A stretch of DNA of 36,488 nt, taken from assembly GCA_034687125.1 (NCBI GenBank), contig JAQGBZ010000516.1:1-36488 (forward strand), in the 5' to 3' direction. This document shows positions 10,223 through 21,201 of the stretch, in pieces. The notes below the pieces were generated by a model, which saw nothing but the letters and a program-made list of their open reading frames with translations, had not been told where the DNA came from and ran no database searches. The stretch's first letter is position 1. The number at the start of each line of letters is the position of its first letter. Source of the stretch: Neelides folsomi. Taxonomy: Eukaryota; Arthropoda; Collembola; Neelipleona; Neelidae. The position numbers were made by a program, and so were the translations under genes.

Positions 10223-11528
10223 GCAAAGAAACAAGCCTCATTAAGATGGCTTGTAACCAAAGCTTCTTCCCAACCTCATGATCCGTTTAAATCTTCTAGT
10301 GGGGTAAGTTGGGATTAAAAATTCTTAATTGTAAAAAATGTAATTTTTAATAATAAAAACGCTTAATTAAATAGCCGGAAAGTTAAGTATAAGTTCATTA
10401 TTAGGATCGAAGTGAAATGAGCGAAGAAGTAATGAAAGGACTCGTAAGCGGAAGTTTGTATATTTCTGCATTGGCCAAGTTGTATGGGAAAGAAGAAGAA
10501 GCTGCGTCTCATTGGGATATCATTAAAATATTATCAAGACGCGGAGTTTACGTTGCTCAGCCTTCGGACATGAAACTTACTGAAGGAACTTTGAGACAAA
10601 AACGGCCAATAAGAATTGTAATGAATTATTTATATTTCCAGAATTTAGTCAATTAAATTAAGTAAATTAGCAGAATTTAGTCAATTTTAGTAATTTAAAT
10701 TAAGTAAAATGGAAGAATTTAGTAAAGTTAAATTTTTATGAATATTTAATTTTTTCAGGCAGCTCACATTGCATTAATCGAAGCTTTGATTTCACTCTAT
10801 GCAAAAGAAATTCTTCGTGCTGAACGTGTCTTGGCAACGTTAAATAGTCTCGGATTTACAATTGACGTTCAAGGTAAGTTCCAAATGGCTTATTTTAGGT
10901 AAATACTAAGTACTGCTAAGTATCACAAATGGTAATGCAAAGTTAAATAAATGACTTTTAAAAATCAGAAAAATCCACATATGAGAAACTTGCAATTGCT
11001 TGGGTCAACGCCGCTTTACTTACAGTCAAATCCTACGTCTTAGCAACAATGCCAAATAAAATGGTAAGCTTAATTTTAAGTCAAGTTTATAATTTTAAAT
11101 CAAATTTTAAGTCAAATTTATAGTTTGGGTTTTTAATTCGCTTTAAGACGCCTGAGTTGTTAAGCCGTTGGAGTCACATTGGGAAAGCTGAAGAAATTCG
11201 AGATCTTTGTGATGGCGTTGGACTTTGTGCCATTTTGTCCCTTTATTTCTCTACTGAGTTGGCCATTGAAGAAATTGCAGTTCCAGAACCCGGCGAAACT
11301 TTAAGTATTTTTGAAACCATTTCCAATTTGAGTTTGGTCCATAAAATTGCCGACAGCGTCATTCCAGAAAAAATCACGCATTTGTGTGTTTCAGATTTTA
11401 TTTACATTCATGGTCATATGAAAAATAATGTTTTGGCTTTTCTCGTTGATTTGTTTGCTCATTGTGAAATTAATCCTGTTAATAGAGTCAATCGATTAAC
11501 AAACAACAATTCCCAAATTCTTTTATAA
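10223..11528 (+). CDS. CAMSAP/Patronin-type calponin-homology protein lacking the C-terminal CKK part
   Basis: Exons 10223-10303, 10405-10617, 10759-10873, 10969-11063 and 11148-11528 join in phase and encode about 294 residues. Matches to the N-terminal region of CAMSAP/Patronin proteins run in order: AKKQASLRWLVTKAS, then LVSGSLYISALAKLYG, then AAHIALIEALISLYAKE with RAERV, then a CH domain including EIRDLCDGVGLCAILSLYF, LSLVHKIADSVIPEKI and SDFIYIHGHMKNNVLAFLVDLF. The frame ends at TAA 11526-11528 just after the CH domain, and AATAAA follows at 11587-11592. Family members normally continue for many hundreds of residues through coiled coils to the CKK domain that binds microtubule minus ends. 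No such exons are seen before the next gene. The start codon is not located, so at least one upstream exon is missing from this model. A role in binding spectrin, calmodulin or another CH partner is inference only. Confidence 0.8.
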
Positions 11529-11586
11529 ACAGATTCTTTAAATTTAAGTTTAACCATAATTACCCAATCAAATAATTATGACATTT

Positions 11587-11592
11587 AATAAA
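11587..11592 (+). terminator. Polyadenylation signal of the CAMSAP-like gene
   Basis: AATAAA lies 59 bases after the stop codon at 11528, a usual distance for a short 3' leader. It supports the view that the transcript ends after the CH domain. Confidence 0.5.
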
Positions 11593-13582
11593 GCATTAGA
11601 AATAATAGAAATATTGTAATATATTTTTTATTATTAAATACCGCAATAGACTTACAATGATTCTTAAGGATTTGTCTTATTTTTATTAGCAGGAATTTTT
11701 AAATCCTATTAAGTTTATTATTACTGTTTAAATTTAAACTTACAGATTGTTGTTAATAAAGCCAAGCTGTAATAAAACATTTGTTTGTCAACATTACAAT
11801 TACACTGTTAATATTGTTAGTTTAAAAAATGAATTATCATTGATATTATAACTGAATAAAAAAGACTTTTCATTATTTTATTATAAAATTAAGTTCTCGG
11901 GGTTCATCATTCCATTTCGCCAACATAACACAGCTAACGGATTGTGATTCAATTCCAGATGTTTCCACAAAATTTTCTCACACTTCTTCTAAGCTTTGAC
12001 AACTTTAACTTTTAAGTAGTTTAAGCTCATAAATACATTCACATTCATAAATCCATATGAAAGTCAAGAATAAATTCATCATTCTTCTCCTGTCCGGATT
12101 TCAATTACTTTAAGACAATTACAATTACATTTAACGTCCTTTACATTTGAATTTTTTCTCATCAAAGTCATTAGACTTGTCTATTATTCTATTATACTTA
12201 TTCTATTATATTTTGTATTTAATTTCAATTAATTATTTTGACACACATCTTCAAAATTCATCCCATTGTGAAGAATATGAGAATTGGCATAATAAGAATA
12301 ATAAGATAATCAGTAGCGGGAATTCATATGCATAACTTTACCTGTATGGGGATTGGGATTGGGAGTGAATGTAAAGATGAGTCTTTTATGTTTAGGAATT
12401 AGAACATGAATCAATTGGAGTTTTCTTCTCCTCGACCTACAACTTAAACATTCATAAACTTCATACACTTCATACATGACATATACAAATGGGGAAGGTA
12501 AAGAAAAAAATATTATGGTGTATATTTTACATTAGTTGAGCCGTCTCCCAAATCTTCTTATGGAATGAAAAATAATCAAAAAGTCAAATGTGCAATTTAA
12601 TATAAGAATTTTTCTATGAGATTGGCTTGTACTTGAATTTTGACAGATCGAGACATTAGTCATATAACTTTATAACTTTTATATATATACAGGTAGTGTC
12701 AGTCATGTGAATCAGTCAAGCGTTGAGAAGATGAGATTTATACTGGGTATATAATCCTTATGTAAATCTCAATGTGCTTTCATGTATTGGTTAGGTTCTT
12801 AAATTCTTAATGTTAGTTCTTATATTCTTCTTATGTTGATTGGACCTGTAAATGAAATAGAATATGAAAGTATTAAAAAGAGTAATTAAGAATGTAGGAG
12901 CAGCAGATGGGCTTATTTGGGTTAATTCCTTATCACAACCATTTTCCATTCATTGCCTGCATTGGGGTTGGGAAGAGACGATTGAAATACGCATTTATGT
13001 TTTTATATGTTTTATATGGCCAAGTTTATTCCTCCTGTGATGGTTTGGTTAGGTTGCTCATTTCCTCTTCATCTCTTCACGGCTCTTGTTAAAATAAGAT
13101 TCAATGGTCTGATGAATCCCAAGATGAGTCCTGTACTTGACAACCACCTGCTGTCTAAATGCTTTGAAAACTCTAACCTCATGTTATTTATTTACTTCTA
13201 CTCGCTCCTCCAACATTCCTATACCAACCGTTGAAAATAAGTAAACACATGTTATTAAGTTATAATTGACTAATTGACTTTATCAATACAGATCATTTTT
13301 CAATGATACAAAATTATTCATTAGATTGTATTTCACATTATTGTTTTTAATTCATTTAATTCATTATGCTTTAGAACACATTTAATTTTTAGACAATAAT
13401 TTTATAATTGTGAATTATTTTAATGGACAATTATAAATATAAACGCAATGTTGGGTTAGATTTTTATTTCATTTTTGTAAAGTAATCATATAATCATATA
13501 ATTGAAATTGTCATTTCTTGGTTTAGATAAAAAGATTAGCTTTGTGAGGAAAGCCAAATTTAAATTATTTTCCTCATTTGCA
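11593..13582. other. Long intergenic stretch without a supported gene
   Basis: AT-rich, with a few more mixed patches at 12350-12440 and 12900-13230. Open frames of 60-75 codons there have no signal peptide, domain or splice partner that fits. It may hold regulatory sequence for the peptide gene at 13719. Confidence 0.4.
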
Positions 13583-13590
13583 TATATAAA
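13583..13590 (+). promoter_or_regulatory. TATA box of the 100-residue peptide precursor
   Basis: TATATAAA stands 129 bases before the start codon at 13719, implying a 5' leader of about 100 bases. Confidence 0.5.
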
Positions 13591-13718
13591 ATGATGGAAC
13601 TTGGAATCTTAATCCTATCAATTTAATCTTAATTCAATCCATTAAAATAATTATCGAAACATTATTTAATTCAATCCATTAGAATAAATATTGAAGGAAT
13701 AAGTTAAAATTAAGCGAC

Positions 13719-14225
13719 ATGAAATTTGTAATTTTATTTTCATTGTCAATGTTAATATTCGTCATTGCAGCGATGTTGGTAAATCGTTAGATGTTAAAAC
13801 ATATATACATATAGATATTAGGTATGTAATAGCTAGAAATGATTTTTTTTAATAGGTCGACGGGAAAAAACATCGTTTTGCAGGAAGGAACTGCAACAAC
13901 ACTGCTGTGAATTACACGGTATTAAATTTTGAATTAATAGGATAAATACGTATTTTAAATATTTCAAACTATATGATTAAATACTATGTAAACTAAATAT
14001 TAATTAGTACTAGAAAATGTTAAAATTTTAATATTGCAATTTCAGAATAGAAGAAATGGATCTTCAAATTGGCACCGAAACAGAACCAATTCATTCAATA
14101 TTCCTAATAGAAGGAATTCATCATCATATTTTTCTTCCCATCGACAAAGATCCAATCAAGTGAAAAGGATTTGGGAAAAGCTTATGAGAAAATTCAGGCT
14201 TTATTTTGATATATTAAACAAATGA
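13719..14225 (+). CDS. Secreted Asn/Arg/Ser-rich peptide precursor with a C-terminal cationic helix
   Basis: Three exons, 13719-13778, 13856-13918 and 14046-14225, with phase-0 introns encode 100 residues. Residues 1 to about 19 form a strongly hydrophobic signal peptide starting MKFVILFSLSML. Residues 20-78 are rich in Asn, Arg and Ser with a single Cys. A dibasic site, QVKR at residues 79-82, precedes the last 18 residues, IWEKLMRKFRLYFDILNK, which place hydrophobic side chains at positions 83, 84, 87, 88, 91, 94, 95 and 98, an amphipathic helix. Signal peptide, spacer, KR and terminal helix is the layout of a neuropeptide or antimicrobial peptide precursor; which of these cannot be told. 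There is no C-terminal Gly for amidation. TATATAAA lies upstream and AATAAA at 14247-14252. The VKR-helix module recurs in the gene at 21202. No known family was recognised. Confidence 0.7.
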
Positions 14226-14246
14226 TTGGTATAAAATATCATCCTT

Positions 14247-14252
14247 AATAAA
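14247..14252 (+). terminator. Polyadenylation signal of the peptide precursor
   Basis: AATAAA lies 21 bases after the stop codon at 14225. Confidence 0.5.
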
Positions 14253-14771
14253 GTATCACATAGTAATACTTTAATTTATAAGTTATTTAAAACCTAAATC
14301 TTAATATATATAAATACTATTTCCATAATTAAATCTACCAATAGGTTGGTATAGGTTACATACATATGTAATCTATATAATCTATGTATTAGTTATATTC
14401 TACCAATTGTAAAATAAATACCTTGAAAATGTTTCAAATTCTTTTCTTTAAATCATCAACTTTTTACTGCTCAACCACGCCATTAAATTTAATATGTTTG
14501 AGAGATTTGAGATTTTGAATAAATTTGAGTGGGCGAATGAAAGTTGTATGGAGCCAATGCGGCTTTCTTATTGTTAAAAAATAAATCCTTCACTTTTCAT
14601 GTGGGAGAGGAAACGGAGAATTCCCTTTGAAGTGGAATGAGAATTGGGAGAAAATGTAAATCCACCTGTTGTTCCCGCGATAATGCCCGGGAAAAGCTTA
14701 CAAGATTTCCGAGATCAAATCTCTCACATCACACTCACAATAAGATTACCCTCATTGAAAAAATGAGTTGA
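14253..14771. other. Intergenic region upstream of the inotocin gene
   Basis: The first half is AT-rich. From about 14570 to 14760 the base composition is more mixed (GGGAGAGGAAACGG and similar), as expected of a promoter-proximal region. No coding frame is supported. Confidence 0.35.
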
Positions 14772-14779
14772 TATATAAA
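14772..14779 (+). promoter_or_regulatory. TATA box of the inotocin precursor gene
   Basis: TATATAAA is followed by AG and lies 206 bases before the start codon. Transcription would start near 14800-14812, giving a 5' leader of about 170 bases. Confidence 0.5.
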
Positions 14780-14977
14780 GTGTTCCTCGGAATTTCTCAC
14801 TTTCAATTCGGAGTTGTTCAGCAATTCAACTCAAATTAAATCAAAGTTACATCAAGTAAAATAATCGAACAATACCAATAAGATTATTAACGTTATTGAA
14901 AGACAAATTTTAAAAGTGGGAAATTCAAAAAAGAGGAAATTTAAATAATTAATTAACGCCATTCTAATAATTTAACA

Positions 14978-16424
14978 ATGTTGAAATACAGTTTGCTAAT
15001 TATCCTACTTGCCACAATTGTCTCTTCCTGCTTCATTACAAATTGTCCATCGGGTGGGAAAAAGAGGTCTGGGAATTCTGGTCCAACGAGAGAAGTAAAA
15101 ATTAAAAAAATCATTATTTTATATATAAGATATACTAATGTATTGGGTATGATATATTTAGGAATTTTAAGTATGTACCATACAATATACTGATACTATA
15201 TATGGTTAATCAAATCAAGTTAATCATATAACTATATAGTTAATCCAAAATTATGCATAGTTAATATACTGTGATTTTATACATGTATTATATACTTAGT
15301 TAATATAAGACGACATTTTTTTACAAGTTCATGAATTTTCCCACACTGTACTCTAATGTTGATTATATTTAATTTTTCCAACTTTCGATTCTTTAGCTTA
15401 TTATGCATTTTTCTCCTCATTAAATAAGATAGGGACAATTTGGGTTCACAATGGACCGCACAAAAGAGGAAATCTGTCCAATTTCCCAAAGCGGTTTCCT
15501 CATTTGTTAGCCATGGTCACCAAATACGCGGTTCAAGGAACAAAAATGAAAACAGAAAGGCAAAAGAGAAAATTGTGGTCCGAGTGATTTAACTACAATT
15601 GTTAAATATTTTGTTGATTTGAATATTCACATATTTTATTCGCGTGAAAAGTATATAGCGTTCCATTGATATAAATAATATACAATAATGTTTAAATATT
15701 TCATATTTTAAATATTTAATTATTCTAAATGTTAAAGTGTGAGAGATGCGGAGGACGGGGATTCGGCGGAAGATGTTTTGGTCCAGGAATTTGCTGTTCG
15801 GCAGCTTATGGCTGTCTCATCGGAACCATCGAATCTTCGGGTTGCGGGAAAGAAGACGTTTTCCCAAATTTATGCAGAAATCCCGGACCGCCATGTTCCG
15901 GTGGGAATTTGAATATTAAAGGGCAATGTGCAGCCGAAGGAATTTGCTGTTCAACAGGTGCAATTTTATATGCGAAATTTTATATGCTAATAATTTACAC
16001 ACCTAGGTAGATATGTAAAAGATTGTTGTTATGGCAACAAAATATTTTTTCTCTCTATCCGTTGAACCAAGTAAACCGCGAATTGACGCTAAAAGATGAA
16101 TTTAGAAGTAAGAAAAGAAAATTCCCTTTGTGTAAATTTTATCTCATCTTTCACCATTTAACGCGCCCTCGAAACCAATCCACATTGACAATAGAAGTAA
16201 AGGGCCGTAGAGGGAATTTGAATGCGGAAGTGGTTTCCCTCCAATTCTCAACTTTTAAATATAAAAAAATTGGCTAATTGCCCTTTTCCTCGGCAGACGT
16301 TTGTGGAGCAGACGAAAATTGTGTTGAAGAAGCGAAACCAAAGTTGCCGCCTTTCTTCCGACGCCGCAAGGAATCCGAAAGGGCCGAGACAGAAATTTTA
16401 AACAACGATTACACGGCGCTTTGA
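14978..16424 (+). CDS. Inotocin (oxytocin/vasopressin-like) precursor with neurophysin
   Basis: Three exons, 14978-15094, 15738-15957 and 16297-16424, encode 154 residues. Residues 1-17 are a signal peptide ending VSS. Residues 18-26 are the hormone CFITNCPSG, followed by GKKR for amidation and cleavage. The neurophysin part has all 14 cysteines in the usual order, with GRCFGPGICC, GCLIGTIESSGC and GQCAAEGICC segments. Exon 1 ends after nine residues of neurophysin (SGNSGPTRE), just before its first Cys, which is where the first intron lies in vertebrate oxytocin and vasopressin genes. A basic tail (PPFFRRRKES...) follows the last Cys and is not a copeptin. The family makes a secreted cyclic nonapeptide (Cys1-Cys6) acting on a G-protein-coupled receptor; neurophysin carries it in granules. 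Insect inotocin is usually CLITNCPRG, so Phe at position 2 and Ser at position 8 are unusual. A possible AATAAA lies far downstream at 16797. Confidence 0.95.
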
Positions 16425-19191
16425 TGAAATCAATCATCAGGAACTTGTTAAGGATTAATCTTATCATTTAAATCATTTCAAACATTCTAAAGATGAGATT
16501 TGTATCCATGGTATCTAAAGGTAACTAAAGGGAAGATAAAGGTAACTAAGGTGTATGGTAAAAGATAGGAAGATAATTGATGGGCTTTTGGGGGTCCCAA
16601 CGGCGGTGTTTTTGGTTTTTACGAATGTAATAATTAATCACTTTCTATTTCCAACTTTCCTTTTCCACTTGAGCAACGTGCGGTGGCATTAATTAATTTT
16701 ATTTATCTTCACTCCCTTTGTGCGAATCGAATCCTTTGAGGGTTTTGATGACCGCGATGAAAAGTTAAATAATTATATTGGGTGGGTTGTTAATTAAATA
16801 AAGGAATACAAAGGGGAGATTAGCGAGGAAAATGCAATTGAACAAACTGCTGAAAAAACAATATAACCACAAATGAAATTAAGCGTATACCTTGTAGAGA
16901 TATATCTCTATGTATACATACTACTAGTAGGTATACAGGAAACAATAATAATAAAAGCTAATGCATATTAAAAATTGTAAATGCAAGAGTAAATAATTAA
17001 GATAGTAAAAATACCTAATATTAATAATTCAATATTAACGGCATTAATCAACTCATAGAAATCAATTCATTGCATATATACATGAATGCACATAAAATAA
17101 TAAAAAAATGTATATGATAAAACTTCAATTTGTCATTTTTTTGTCAGTGTTTGTTATTTATGATTTTTTAATAAATATTGAGTTTTATGTACTTCTTAAG
17201 TTTAATTTAAACAAGGGGATAATTAAATAAATCTCAATTGAAAGAATAAATAAAGACGTAAGTAAAAATTAATTATCAAAACTAACCTCTGTACAATTTC
17301 CCTTCACAAATGAATAAAATTTGAATCTCATCTTATAAGCCAATAACAATGAGATCTTTTTGCATAATTCATATACTTATAAGAGTTTGTTTATAACATA
17401 CATATTTACATATAGGCAAATGCAATAGGCATTATCTTTATAAATTATGTTTACTTTATAGCACTTATCTATAAAGAAATAATAGTAATAAGGATGCTAG
17501 ATGATACTACATATTATCACATACATAATATACATACATAAATATATTTATAAATACAAAATATAGAATGATTAAATACATTATTATTTTTTATATACTT
17601 CTTATACCATGCATTGTATACATTATGTATGGATATAAAGAGAAGGAAATGAAAAGAAGATATTTAATATTGACAGTTTGGAAGAGAATAAATGTAAATC
17701 TGGTGTCTGGTTAATACGATTTTTTATGAAGGTATTTCTAATGGAAATTTTCCATTGAAATGATAATAAGTTTCAGTTGGGGTTTTGGGCGTTTCGGACC
17801 GTTGAGTGTTTTTTTGTTGGAAAAATAATGTAAGTAACGGAGTGACTCACATCTTCACATCATTACAATTCAAACCCACAACAGACTTTGATAATACTTT
17901 GAAGATTCAGAATGAATTATTAGAACCTTCAATTTTGATTCCTCAATCATTAAACTTCTCATTGTATCATTGGATTATATGATATATTTCAATCAACATA
18001 TATATGAAAATTTCTTCTAATTTTAATCCTGTTAGTTTCGTATACCATACATAATAAAATAAGTACTTTTGATATCAATTTTGATATCTTTCAATTTTAC
18101 AATTGTAAAATTGAAAGATGTTTCTTTATCCAAAAATGCAAATCTAGTTAAATATGAATTTAAAGCTATATTTAAATTGGGCGTTGGATTCCAATCATAA
18201 CTAATGACTAATGAATATCGTTAAACTTTATTATTGTGGTTTTAAGGAAGTGAAAGTTGAACATTCAAAACATTCAATTTGGACCAATCTGTGAATTCTT
18301 CCTTAATTCTCTTCACAATCATACAAAAATTGTTTTTACTTTTTAAGGTTCATTCAATTTATGTTTTGAGTTCCATTTCTTTTATTTATTTAATAAAATG
18401 TGATAAAATGTGATAAAAAGCTTAAATGGGCCAACGAGAAGTAAAGAAAAGAAATAAAATGATTAAATTGACGTTGTGAGAAACGAACTTGCTTTACATT
18501 TCCTACATTTTCTCTTTTCATTAAATAAAGTGAAACAAAATTGAGATTGTTAAGGCACAAGTGAGAAAAGTTGTCCAAAGTTATGCAGGAAAAGAAAAGG
18601 AACTTTGTATGGGAATTCCATTTCGTTCCACAATTAAAAACTTGATGAATTCAAGTTGACACTTTCAATTATTTCTCATTTCTTTCCCTCTGTGAGTTCA
18701 CACACAAATTGTCATCATGTTTTTTATTCTCAATGTCTCCAATGACAACAAGAGAAATCTTTATATAATGAATTTTTTAAATCATTTCCCTATGCTGCCT
18801 ATGCATCTATAGGAAATATAATATACGATATATACTCGTAGTAAATATAAATCCATATGGGAAGAATATCCGGATATATGTACAGTATTGGAAATATATA
18901 GCATTGTAGTTATAGATAATTTTAAACTTAAGGTTAAGGTGATAGGAGTTTGATATATAAAGTAATACATTAGTAGTGATTTTGTATTGTATTTGGTAAA
19001 TGGGATATAATTGTGTGTGTGAAAAGAGTTAGTCGTGTAAGTTTGGTTTCTTTGCTTTACTTTCGCTCCACGACGTTGTTGGACAGGTATGTAAATTGAT
19101 CTCCTACTTCCACAACTGTGTCAATTTATACTTCACCTTCCCCTACATTTTGCTGCAGTTCGATTACACCCAACTTTGGAGAGAATTGGAA
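16425..19191. other. Long intergenic region, no supported gene
   Basis: About 2.7 kb of AT-rich DNA. It contains a perfect 34-bp palindrome at 18086-18119 and homopurine-rich patches (17630-17700, 18420-18600), but no frame with a domain, signal peptide or matching splice sites. The last 100 bases are probably the promoter and 5' leader of the gene at 19192. Confidence 0.45.
18086..18119. repeat. Perfect 34-bp palindrome
   Basis: ATCTTTCAATTTTACAA is followed directly by its exact reverse complement with no spacer, centred on CAATTG. No element or gene is attached to it. Confidence 0.8.
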
Positions 19192-20640
19192 ATGGGAAAC
19201 TCGGGACGTTTGGCCCTTTTCCTTTTCCTCGTCTCTTTTTATAATAAAGTTAATGGACGGGGGATTATATTCCATGACGGGGTTGACGCCACCGAAGAGT
19301 AAGTCAAATAATTATATAATTTATTTTTAATTTATTTTTATAATATAGTTATACAAGTTTTTTTTAAATTTAATTTAAACTTTAAATTAATTCTTGAATA
19401 ACTTTAAAGTTGAATGTTCAAGCTCTTGAATGTTAAATAAATAAAGAGTTTTAATCTCACATTCAGTTATTTTTCAGCCAATTAATAGTTGGTAAAGTTG
19501 GATTAACCATTGTTGCCAATAACCCAATTTAAGAATTTGGACCAATTTAGTTATACAGTAATTACATGTTTTATGGTTTTTTACTTTATTTTTAGTGGCG
19601 GTTGTCCATATGGTGAACCCCCGCGAAAAACGTTTTTATACCATAATGAAACTGGCCGTTGCTTTTTGGCTGGACACCGAGGACCTTGCGGAGAGATGAT
19701 GATTTTATATCAAGATGCAAAAAATATCGATTTAGGATTTTGCGCTTGTGATGGTAATTTAACATTTACCCTTAACTTACACTTACCTATTTAACTCACT
19801 GTATTAGTTGATTAATTTCACAACTCACAATTTTCATGATCTTAATTGTATTTTATTTATTTTATAGATACATTATCTGAATGGGATCAAACTGAACCAG
19901 AACATTGTCGGATCACCCAAAGAAGAAAATTATATTGGCCAAGGCATAAAAGATGTTATGCGTTTTTTGACCGAGTATGAAATTAATCAAAATGAATATT
20001 TAATACAATAAAATATTTATTATATTAATGTTACTTAATTTAAATAACATCAACAATTATAACCTAAATTATATATTACAATAGAATAAAAAATTTAATC
20101 CTATTTTGTTTTTAGGGCCCTTGTGTCACAGGTCAATGGCTCGTCCTGAACGAATCTTTAATTCCAAGTTGTCAAACAAACCCTTGCCCTGCTCATGACG
20201 ACGACGATCCGAACAATGCTGAATTTTGGTTTTTGGATGAAGATCAAAAGTGCCAGTTGACTTATACTTACGGAGATTGCCCAAATAACCGTTTTAACAT
20301 TTTGAAAGAAAACTCATGGAAGCCAACGTGTTCTTCAAGATCGGGATTCAAAGATGGGATTTTATACAAAATCGATCCACCGAAAAAGAAGGAACTCGAC
20401 ACAGAGGAAGATTCCCAAGAAGACGAAAGTGAGGAAGAACAAGACGAAGATGAATTCCAAAGGTCCTTTGAAGATCCCTTTGTTACACATTGGAAACAAC
20501 GCGTTCCATACAAAACCTCAAGGTCAAACATTCGCGTAATGAGCAGCTTTTGCAAACAAATTCGACCAAGGTTACTTCGTTGTTTTAAAGGACCAGAAAA
20601 GGGAATTCGTGGACCATGTGCAAAACTTCTAACTCATTAA
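19192..20640 (+). CDS. Secreted cysteine-rich DUF4789-like protein, 298 residues
   Basis: Exons 19192-19298, 19596-19753, 19868-19974 and 20116-20640 join in phase. The ATG at 19192 opens a signal peptide (GNSGRLALFLFLVSFYNKV). The mature part repeats a cysteine pattern seen in arthropod DUF4789 proteins: CPYGEPPRKTFLYHN...GRCFLAGHRGPCGE...GFCACD, then CRITQRRKLYWPRHKRCY...RGPCVTGQW...CQTNPC, a third more divergent unit ending in a CSSRSGF-like segment, and a last CFKGPEKGIRGPC at the C-terminus. The GPC motif recurs three times. An acidic run (DTEEDSQEDESEEEQDEDE) lies between the third and last units. The whole should be extracellular; the family has no established function. AATAAA-like signals follow the TAA at 20638-20640 only weakly. 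Domain naming rests on recalled family features, not a search. Confidence 0.8.
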
Positions 20641-21126
20641 TTAAATAATTAAATATTAAATATAGTATAAATTACTATAAGTACAATTTTAATTTTGTTG
20701 TTTATTTAAGAAATTGTTTTATTTTCCGTTTTTGTTTTACGTAATTAAATATTATGTTACAGTAATTTTGAATATTTTGTTTTATACCAATATATAAGTA
20801 AATGTTATAGTCGTATATTATGTAGTACACAAGATGTTAATGACGTTCTACAATTAATTTAAGAATAATTTATTGTCTTATTGTTGATTGGTAAGGTGTT
20901 GAAATAATAAATGGTTTAAAATTAAATGTGTTGATTGTCAATGTCATGTAATCATATCGTAAGATGTTTTTTCTCTTTATTATTTTTAGATAATTAGCAA
21001 AAAAACACCTTTGTAAGAAATGCTGGACGTCATTGGGAACAAAAAAGCAGAATAAAAAATGAGATCCCTCTTACATAAACCTAGTTAACTTATTAGAATT
21101 TGAAGGACTTTGACATTGGAGAAAAT
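20641..21126. other. Intergenic region between two secreted-protein genes
   Basis: AT-rich with no coding frame supported. It should hold the 3' end of the DUF4789-like gene and the upstream control region of the gene at 21202. Confidence 0.4.
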
Positions 21127-21134
21127 TATATAAA
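21127..21134 (+). promoter_or_regulatory. TATA box of the Asn/Tyr/Ser-rich precursor
   Basis: TATATAAA followed by G stands 75 bases before the ATG at 21202, implying a leader of about 40 bases. Confidence 0.5.
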
Positions 21135-21201
21135 GCCGTAAATTGTTATTTACTATTTCGTTTGTAGATGATATTCGATATCGTAAAATAGTTTATCCAT
21201 A

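Noticed and set aside
12907..13234. Two overlapping plus-strand frames of 61 and 75 codons
   Set aside because: No recognisable feature and no fitting exon partners; composition is no better than the surroundings.
14978..15193. Inotocin first exon read on to a stop at 15193
   Set aside because: The 3' part is intron; the GTAAAA donor at 15095 and the neurophysin exon at 15738 explain the gene fully.
18390..18970. Minus-strand frames of 62 codons
   Set aside because: Short hydrophobic AT-rich frames without signal peptide processing site, domain or partner exons.
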